A stretch of DNA of 64,000 bases from Bullera alba. Lineage: Eukaryota > Basidiomycota > Tremellomycetes > Tremellales > Bulleraceae. This document shows, in pieces, positions 56,339-64,000 of this stretch. The translations under genes were made by a program, and so were the position numbers. Under the pieces are notes generated by a model. That model saw only the letters and a program-made list of their open reading frames with translations, was not told the DNA's origin and ran no database searches. Each line of letters opens with the position of its first letter. The stretch's first letter is position 1. Location: the NCBI GenBank assembly GCA_001600095.1, contig BCIX01000001.1, positions 2,563,863 through 2,627,862 on the forward strand. Reading direction: 5' to 3'.

Positions 56339-59300
56339 ATGGCAGGTCTTCCCCCTCGTCCCAATCTTGATTTAACACTTCCATGCCGACCCGACGCTGG
56401 CCCATCAACGTTATTAGTTGCGCCATTGGCTTCTCGACCGCTAGCTTCGAGAATCTCTGGATTTTCCACCGGTCTACCATCCAGACCCAGTCTCGCATCT
56501 CGACTGTCTACACCTGATTACGACTCGAGACCACGCCGCAGCCCCTCGCCACTTTATTTCGACAGTCGCAGATCCGCTGGCGATTCCTATCGGCCTCGAA
56601 CCCGATCTCCATCACCTCGACCTTTGCGGAGTCGAGACACTTGGGCAGCCCCCGACAGCTACGTTCCGGAAGCGCCTATAGAAAGACGGTCTCATAGAGA
56701 AAGGGACGATATCTATATCCCACGAGAATCTGAGGAAAGACGCCCTACATCTACACCTAGAGCCCGTTACGCCCGTCCAGAATCGGCATCTCGTCCAACT
56801 AGATCTCCATCACCAATACAAAGCAAAAGCTTCTTCACCCGAGCCCACCGCATCGCCGAATCCCGAGCTGAGCACGCAACGAAACGCTCCATATTCCAGC
56901 AAGACAAGTCGAGATTGGCAGTCTCCGGACAACGCTCACAGCAAAAAGATTTACCGGCAGTATCGGATAGAACTCCATCAGCGAAGGAAGAGAAGCGTGA
57001 CGCTCGATCAGAGGAGCAGTGAGTGTAGAATGTCGCCCCTGAGCTTATACAGCTTCAGTCCGCGCAAGCGATCACATCCCCTTCCGACCCCAGGAGACGA
57101 ACAGCCGGCCAAGGTAGCAAAATCGATACCAACAGGACCTCGATCTCAGCGACCCTTACAGAAAGTCATACCTGGAGCTCCGCTAGGCCCTCGAGCACTG
57201 TATACCCACAGGTCCAGCACAGCTGTATTAGCGCCTGGAGTACCGACTGGACCCCGAGCATCCGCTGGAGTAGCAACTTTCTCTACCTCATCTGCACACC
57301 AGACTCGCACCCGATCACGGTCTCCGGCAAAGTCGTCTGTCTCACAAAGCTCGAACAGCAGCATGACCCGGTCAGGCTCCAGCAAGTCCAGACATCATTC
57401 TGGGAAGCAACAGAAGGGGAAGCAACAAAATGACTTCAAAGGACCTCTGAACAACTTGAAGCGTCTCAAAGAACAATATGACTTGCCGCCAGTCACCTCG
57501 ACCCAGATGAGTGATCTCATGAAACGACTTGCGGAGGACTATGGAACCCTGGAGTTTGACAGAACCGCAGGCTCGCATGGTGGTGCGAAAGTCGTCCGCA
57601 GCACTCTCCGGGTCCCCAGCGTGGTCGAGGCCGGCGATGTGACGGGGACAGGAGACAATGCTCAGGCGGTGGAGGCGGATAGATTGGCTGCCTTGTCTTT
57701 TCTCGGGCAGCTCCAGGCCAAAGGACTCTGGTCTAAGCAGAAGATCTCCACATTTCTGCAGGCGGAGCCTGAACTCGAGGTGAAGCTTACCAACGGATCT
57801 ACCATTCAATACGACACGGCTACGACGTTCATGGATTACTACACCCGCCGCTACAAGTTTGGTCAGCCCACGGTGGACTACACCTATCAGTCAACTCCGA
57901 CTGGCGGGACGGTGTGGGAAGCAGTCATCTCCGTCGGCGGTCGCAAGATCGGTATGGGCACTTCGTCCTCCAAGAAAGACGCCAAAGTCAAATGTTTCCT
58001 GGACGTCGCCCAGTATTTGGAGAGCTGCGATCCGGACCTATGGACTCACTTTATGCAGACAGCTGGCCACAAAGCCAAAGCCAAGGTCTCGATCAGCTCT
58101 GCGATCGGGTTTCAGCTCAGTCGACCTCTCGAGACGGACATGTCTGGACTGTGTGAGGATATAAGGGGATCGAGCCTATATCAGAACGCACCATCTTCAA
58201 CCACGATAACCGGAGACGACCAAGCTCTACCTTCGAATTGGTATCCAGCCGACACAGCCAGCGAGGATCAGCTTGACGCCAAATCGTCACTTATGAAGGA
58301 GAGATTAGAGACATACTCGACAAATCCTTCCACATCGAACATGCGCAAGCAGCGAGCGTCTTTGCCCATCATGCAAGGCGCCAAGGACCTGGTCGACATC
58401 ATCCAGTCGAATGAAGTCACCATTATCATGGCGGCAACTGGTTCCGGGAAAACGACACAGGTCCCGCAAATCATCCTCGATCACTACATCGAGCGAGGCG
58501 AAGGCGCGCGGTGCAACGTCCTGTGCACTCAGCCCCGTCGGCTGGCAGCGATGTCGGTTTCGGAACGGATTGCGGACGAGCGAGGCCAGTCTCTCGGTGA
58601 GGAAGTGGGATACCAAGTACGGTTCGATCTCAAACTCCCTGAACCGGAAGGTACCATTACTTTCTGCACTACGGGTATCTTCTTGAGGAAGATGCAGAAC
58701 TTCACTGGGGACCAGGCCAAGGATCTGGATCATATCAGCCATATCGTTATCGACGAAGTCCACGAGAGGGATATCGATACGGACCTATCATTGATGGTGC
58801 TCAAACGACTCCTGGCCGACAGACGGGCGAGGGGCAACCCACTCAAAGTCATCCTGATGTCTGCGACGATCGATCCCACCCTGTTCAAAGACTACTTCAA
58901 AGACACCGTTGGAAAGCCAGCCCCGGTCATGGAGATTCCTGGGAGAACATTCCCCGTCAAGCGGTACCATCTAGACGACGTCGTACCAGAGCTGCGCAGA
59001 TTGGGCGGGCACGTTCTCGGCAACAAGATCGTGATGCAGTATTTGGAGAAGGAACTCGGCAACAAGGCGCTTGTGAAGAGCTCTGGCAGCGAGTTACCAG
59101 TGCCGCACCCATTGGTCGCCTTGTATATTGCCCATGTCATCAAACAGTCGAACTCGGGTCACGTTCTGGTCTTCTTACCAGGCTGGCAGGACATCAAGGC
59201 GACGGCAGGCCTGCTTAGAGGGTCGTCAGGATACCAGCCTATGGGAGTCAATTTTGCCGATTCTTCAAAGTACGAGATCCACTTCCTCCACTCCTCGGTC

Positions 59301-61108
59301 CCTCCAGCCGAACAGAAGCAGGTCTTCACGACCCCTCCAGCTGGTATTCGAAGGATCATCCTCGCTACAAACATCGCCGAGACCAGTTTGACGATCCCGG
59401 ATGTGGTATATGTCGTGGATACCGGCAGGGTCAAGGAGAGCCGATTCGATCCCGGTACACACATGTCTAGTCTGATCTCCGCGTGGGCCGGCGCTAGCAA
59501 CCTCAATCAGCGTGCGGGACGAGCTGGTAGACATCGACCCGGGGAATACTACAGTCTGGTTTCAACGCAGCGGCAGGCTCTGCTGGACCCCCATCAAATG
59601 GTGGAGATGAAACGATCGGACCTGAGTAACGTAGTCATGCACGTCAAGGTGAGTCCTTTTTCCCTTACCTTCAAGACGTATTGGCTAACCTCGCCCCCCG
59701 CAGATGCTCAACCTCGGCAGTGTGGAGGATGTCTTGGGCAAGACCATTGAACCCCCCGAGCCGGAACGGGTCCGATTAGCCATCGAGTCGCTCCTCATGT
59801 TGGGCGCAATGGACCAGAAGCAGAACCTCTCGCCGCTCGGTCGCGTCCTCGCTCAGATCCCCATCGAAGCTGCTATCGGCAAACTCTGCTTGTTTGGCGC
59901 ATTCTTCAAGTGCCTGGATTCCGCACTCACTCTCGCCGCTGTCCTCACCTCTCGTGACCCGTTCATGGCACCAGAGATGATGAAAAAGCAAGCCGACTCT
60001 GTCAAAAACTCTTGGGCACCGCTTTCCTTCCGATCGGACCCACTCGCGATCGTCGCCGCCTACAGACATTGGGACGGATTGGTGGAAAGGAGGGATGATC
60101 GCTCGGCCCATATGTTCATCCAAGACAACTTCTTGAACAGAACGTCGTTGTACTCGATCAAGCAACTCAAGACCGCTCTGCTCAAGTCATTGGAGCAGAC
60201 TGGCATCATTGCCGTGTCTTCTGGCTTGGCTCCGACGCGCTTCAACCGGGGAAATGGATTCGCCAATCAACTCAACGAGAACGGAAATAGCTTGCCCTTG
60301 TTAGCAGCCCTGATAGCAATCGCGAGCGCTCCGAAGTTCGCATTGCAGATGGGAAAGCAGGTGCAAACCGCGCAAGATACGGTCAGTGAAGAGCAGGACG
60401 ACCGCGAGCCATGTACTGACGATGTTGGCTTTGCAGAAGATTCAAATCTCTATGTCGTCCGTCAATCACCCAACTCGGTTGCCAGCACCTCCGACTGAGA
60501 GCCTCAATGACGCATCACTCTACGCCTTTGTCGAGAAGACACGCAACTTGGCGCCTGGCGCCAAAGAATCGTCAGCACAGATCGTCATCCGACAAACAAC
60601 TGAGCTGGATCCACTCACATACATGCTGTTTGGATCACACGATTTGGGTGCATCACAAGAAGCGGTCGGAAAGTCCCGACTACTCGCCGACTCCTGGTTA
60701 TCAGTCGAGGGTGAATCGTCTGCCCTGCAAGTCGTACAGCGACTGAAGTCATATCTGAACACGTCGATGTTGCGAGTGTTCGAGGGGTTATCGAGATCAC
60801 TCGGCCAAAGTCGAGAAAGCCGAATCGACAGGTCAAGAAACAGCGTGGACGTCGCCGAGCAGGGCAGCAGTGTGATCAGAGGCGACAATGAGGATGGCGA
60901 TGATGTCAGCGATGACGAGAAGGAGGTGGAGGAAGGAGATGATGAGACGGACCGAGTCGTCCAGCCGCTCTTCCCAGCAGAGATCAAGGAGCTCGGGTTC
61001 CTCACCACGGATGTGGTTCGCGTGCTCGATGCCTATGCTGCCGAAAGGACAGCAGCCAGGACGCCAAGCGGGAACTTTCAGGGCAATCGAGGCTATCAGA
61101 GGCGTTAG
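56339..61108 (+). CDS. DEVH-box RNA helicase with dsRNA-binding domain (DHX9/DHX30-like)
   Basis: Four exons (56339-57018, 57053-59648, 59704-60381, 60437-61108) encode 1541 residues. The first 350 residues are Arg/Ser/Pro-rich (RS-like) and disordered. A double-stranded RNA-binding fold lies near residues 490-555 (PTVDYTYQSTPTGGTVWEAV, then GMGTSSSKKDAKVKC). Helicase motifs follow: GSGKTTQVPQ (I, about residue 690), TQPRRLAAMS (Ia), DEVHERDIDTDL (II), LMSATID (III), FLPGWQDI, TNIAETSLTIPDVVYVVDTG (V) and NQRAGRAGRHRPG (VI). Then come the winged-helix/HA2 and OB-fold regions and a charged acidic tail. The dsRBD plus DEVH combination places it near DHX9/DHX30/DHX36 rather than the spliceosomal Prp helicases. 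Intron 1 is only 34 nt. The ATG at 56339 is preferred, though the frame extends upstream to another ATG at 56195. Confidence 0.9.
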
Positions 61109-61361
61109 TCGTCTGGAAAGTAAGAGTTACGATTGAGATATTCTGGGGTCGACTACGACGACGAAATAGAGCAGTAAGCACAGGGTGCCGCTGAGAGGAT
61201 CCTCCTCGCTAGTTTATTTGCGCAAACCTGTATCACAACTCATTGATTACATGCAAGCGAACTACCAGTGTGATCTGATGTTCATGTCGACCGATCGTCA
61301 TTAGGTGTATCTATGCGGGGTATGGACTTGTTCTCCCTTGACCATATGAGTACTCGCTACA

Positions 61362-62820
61362 TCACTGTTTGACATTCAGTCTTGATACTATACACATCAT
61401 GCCGTCGCTGCTCGCGGTGAAAATGCCTTCCACCGGTATGAATTCCTGACCCGGCATGGACCGCTCTGACTCGTCTGTTCCTTTCGGGAACGTTGCGCCA
61501 TGCGGTGGCAGGTCGGGTATCTAACAGGGAGTCAATTGCTGCTGTCTGCGAGGTCACCATCGTGACTGACCTTAAGTATGCTAAAGCGACAATAACCATG
61601 ACCGCCAGAACGCTTCTCGTTTCGAACAACGGGCGACCATGCCTTGGCCGTGTCGATGTAATGTCGGACAAGAGACCTGTCTGATGGCCGTATGATACAG
61701 TAGAATGATTGTCCTTTGACCTACATGCCAGAATCATCAGTCTTCGTGACGGCACTACACAGGATTCCACTCACGCTCGTAGTATTCACAATGCTGGCGT
61801 TACTGGCGAAAATGACCCTGCTTGTGTTGGTGAACCGGTCTAGGAAGAAGAACGTTCGAGGATGACGAGCTGGCAGCTTCCAGGGTTGGTCCAGCTCAGC
61901 TGCATTTCTAGCAGGGTTTATCATCGATGTTGATGTCAACTGAGGTTGACTCGTTGGCGTTGGCTGACTCCATCTCTACAGGCGTCAGCTATGGATATAT
62001 GGTCGACTCACCTTCACACCCCATTTGCCTTGTGAGCTGGGCGATACCTCGATGACTTCCCGCGCCGTCAATGCTTGCTCTACGTGAACAAGAAGTCCTC
62101 AGCAAACGAATACGCATGCGGTGTTCCACTACTTACGTATCGTTCGTGGTCCGTCCTCAGCTCGCGTGTACGTCGCGACGCTATGTCCGTAGACGGTCGA
62201 ACTTGACACAGTAGAGTCAGGAGGGCAGCTCCATGTGATGTTGACGAGAGACTCACTATGCCACACATGACTCGATGAAATGGCCGTGTTTATGCAGCAG
62301 ACGCATGTAGGCCACACATGCCGAGCGCTCTTCCAGTAATGCCCAGCTAGAGATGATGCGTTAACGAGAGAGAGTTGATACGTCCAGTTGTTTTGAGCTG
62401 GCGGCAGTCGACGACTTTGCAAGTGGAATCCAACTCACTAGTGTACCTCTCGTAGATAGGGTATTTCTTCTGGATGAAATATGTCATATACCGACGTCCC
62501 CGTCAATTCTTCGGGTTTGTACCCAAGTATGTCCTCCATGGACACAGAGACATATTCGATGGTGGCCTGCGAGATGAGCTCGTGCTTCACGGCCATCGAC
62601 CTACCCCTTCGTCCCCGGTGACCAGCATAAGTGCGGTCAAGCCGACTCCTCCCTCCGACATGGCGGTATCTTCTCCGTTTCCCAGCGCACGGTCAAAAGA
62701 GCTCCTACTTGGAGTTCGCCCATTGCTCATACTGCGGGAGGAGCCCGCCGAAGACATGGGTGACGTCCCAGGCAGGCCCCTTGGCGTACTGTTGTGACTT
62801 GTCGAACCGGCTCGCTGCAT
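61362..62820 (-). CDS. PAS-domain protein (two PAS folds)
   Basis: Eight exons right to left (62820-62605, 62566-62439, 62346-62257, 62201-62137, 62079-62012, 61975-61775, 61720-61571, 61520-61362) encode 358 residues. The first 70 residues are Ser/Gly-rich. PAS fold 1 starts ATIEYVSVSMEDILGYKPEE, with the classic DIFHPEEIPYLREVH and a RLLHKHGHFIESCVAY strand. PAS fold 2 starts TFFFLDRFTNTSRVIFASNA and continues VKGQSFYCIIRPSD and GGHGYCRFSILKIPD. Neither fold has the LOV flavin motif (GxNCRFLQ), and no GATA zinc finger or kinase follows, so it is neither a WC-1 photoreceptor nor a histidine kinase. It could be a small sensor or a PAS partner protein. Most exons are too short to show as ORFs, yet all seven junctions keep a frame that reconstructs the two domains. 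Confidence 0.82.
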
Positions 62821-63605
62821 TACCTATACGTTGTGTGCGGCCTGGTGGTAACTCATAACAGACGTTGTTGGCGCTGACGCAAGCATGCGGTGGTGTTGAC
62901 AAGGGGTGCAAATAGGTGTGAACGGTAGGAGTTGATTAACGCTGAAGGATTGATAAGGCCGGATCTTCACTGTGCAAGTCTCAGATCTCGCTTGGAGGCT
63001 GAAGCCAGGTGTATTTCCGCGGTGAGCGTACGTCCTGCCTGCTTGTGCCGAGCCGCTGGTCCGACCCCCCTTTCTTCGGTTCTCGGCCGTGAGACGCAGA
63101 CTAAGCGATGAGCCAGGACAGGCCAGGACTGATCAGGCCTCAGGCAGCCGCAGGCCTCAGGACCGACGGAGATGAACGAGGATGTGACTCTCTTGCTGGG
63201 AATGTGCGCAATCACTTGTCGGAGGCGTACGTCGGCCATCCACCTGATGCTCTCCTGAACGATGACCGAACCGGGCTGCTGATCTTTCCCCCTGGCAGCC
63301 GACCGCCACCCGGACCGCAGACACCCGCAAATCATATTACAAATTTCATTAGATCTCGCACGAAAAGCTTCAAATCGAAATCACTCCGCCTCGTCAAGTG
63401 ACAAAGCGGCACCAGGCAGCACCCCGCCCGGGCTTTGTTCTACACCTCAATCGTCCTCGACCTTAGTGCTCACAGGGCAGGACGTCCCTCAGTCACACAG
63501 TCAAGGGGACACCAGGGAACACCCGAGGCTGGGTATGCGTTGCAAAAAGGGGAGAACCAGGCGACAGCGGGAATGGCTGTCAGTCAGATCCGCGAGCAAA
63601 AGCAA
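62821..63605. other. Intergenic region, 785 bp
   Basis: Between the PAS gene's promoter side and the tRNA-Arg gene. Positions about 63105-63180 are rich in CAGGCC/CCAGG words similar to those at 30.2-30.7 kb and 35.4-35.5 kb. ORFs here lack similarity. Confidence 0.5.
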
Positions 63606-63687
63606 AACTCCGTGTGGGGATCGAACCCACGATCTTAACCTATCACAAATTTAGGAAAGTTACGCCGTACCGCTAGGCCAACGGAGC
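63606..63687 (-). tRNA. tRNA-Arg(CCU) with 10-nt intron
   Basis: Read on the minus strand: acceptor GCTCCGT (63687-63681) with ACGGAGT (63613-63607), a GT wobble at pair 1:72; anticodon stem TAACT/GGTTA; anticodon CCT at 63655-63653; T-arm GTGGG/CCCAC around TTCGATC; B box GGTTCGATCCC. The intron (63651-63642) sits after position 37, as usual. A T4 run just after the 3' end serves as pol III terminator. The start GCTCCGTTGGCCTA resembles yeast tRNA-Arg(CCU) GTTCCGTTGGCGTA. Confidence 0.88.
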
Positions 63688-63906
63688 CACGTCGATTTAT
63701 GTGACGATTCTGCTCGACCATGTGGCTCATAAAGCTGCAAGCGCAGGTAATCAATTGCATCTGCCTGTCCTGCCCAAGTCCTGGCTCACTCTCTCTTGCC
63801 GTGATGGTACTCTCGTGGCGGCCTGCAGTCGGTGAGAGCTGGGCGACGACCATAGACTGATGAGGTGATCCATCCCAGGACCGACTCTGGGACGAGTCCC
63901 GCAATA

Positions 63907-64000
63907 ATGGCCGATCAACCACCGGCCGTTTCTCCTTCACAACATCCGACCCCGCAGTCAATAGTGACAACATCGCCGAGGCCACCGCAAGAAACAGTAT
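63907..64000 (+). CDS. Gene start, truncated by window edge
   Basis: ATG at 63907 opens a frame that stays open to the window end (31 codons): a Pro/Ser/Thr/Gln-rich sequence starting MADQPPAVSPSQHPTPQ. The composition is that of a disordered N-terminus of a regulatory protein. Nothing more can be said; the minus-strand ORF covering the same bases looks like a shadow. Confidence 0.45.
   Translation, partial: MADQPPAVSPSQHPTPQSIVTTSPRPPQETV

Noticed and set aside
61362..62820. White Collar-1/LOV photoreceptor identity for the PAS gene
   Set aside because: Neither PAS fold contains the flavin-binding GxNCRFLQ motif and there is no GATA finger.
1..64000. Transposable elements, CRISPR arrays, integrated viruses, rRNA genes
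   Set aside because: No transposase, reverse transcriptase, terminal repeats, spacer arrays or rRNA-like sequence was seen in any frame.

Overview
The window looks like nuclear DNA of a basidiomycete yeast, most likely a tremellomycete of the Cryptococcus/Kwoniella type. Nearly every protein gene is cut by several short introns (mostly 45-70 nt, GTGAGT/GTAAGT donors, CTNAC-like branch sites, TAG/CAG acceptors). Promoters and leaders are pyrimidine-rich. The gene content fits too: a Crk1/Ime2-type kinase, Sec9, a Brr/RTA1-style membrane gene set, Tpd3 and a BadF-type N-acetylglucosamine kinase. I saw no transposon, CRISPR array, rRNA or phage-like material. Exon chains were assembled by eye; wherever I give a complete chain its summed length is a multiple of three and it is open throughout, but no RNA evidence was available.

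Layout. 1-5.3 kb: two tail-to-tail fungal transcription factor genes (the first cut off by the window edge). 5.8-8.2 kb: the GPI-anchor de-N-acetylase PIG-L/Gpi12 and a secreted double-psi beta-barrel (RlpA/expansin-like) protein. 8.8 kb: an intron-containing tRNA-Thr(UGU). 9.9-13.8 kb: the Hsp110 chaperone Sse1 and complex I subunit NDUFS6. 15.3-24.8 kb: a compact N-acetylglucosamine (GlcNAc) catabolic cluster made of a Zn2Cys6 factor, GlcNAc-6-phosphate deacetylase (minus strand), a mammalian-type GlcNAc kinase and glucosamine-6-phosphate deaminase. 25-29 kb: a Crk1/Ime2-family kinase. 31-43 kb: an EI24/Rrt8-like membrane protein, an orphan membrane protein, the PP2A scaffold subunit, an RTA1-like protein and an NCBP3-like RNA-binding protein. 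43.5-50.6 kb: Sec9 t-SNARE, an alpha-arrestin with PPxY motifs, a Lyc1-like acetyltransferase and an orphan coiled-coil protein. 51.8-55.2 kb: a FucP-family sugar permease, acyl-CoA-binding protein and a small six-exon MLRQ/B12D-like mitochondrial protein. 56.3-62.8 kb: a large DHX9/DHX30-like DEVH helicase and a two-PAS-domain protein. 63.6 kb: tRNA-Arg(CCU) with an intron; a further gene starts at the right edge.

How the parts fit. The clearest functional unit is the GlcNAc cluster: kinase makes GlcNAc-6-P, deacetylase removes acetate, deaminase yields fructose-6-P and ammonia, so chitin-derived sugar enters glycolysis. A near-identical palindrome of CGG-N8-CCG type occurs in the divergent deacetylase/kinase promoter and again in the deaminase promoter, and a Zn2Cys6 regulator gene ends 185 bp from the deacetylase gene; together these suggest a local regulon. 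A FucP-type permease 27 kb away is a possible but unproven uptake partner. The remaining genes are mostly single-copy housekeeping genes without obvious functional grouping.
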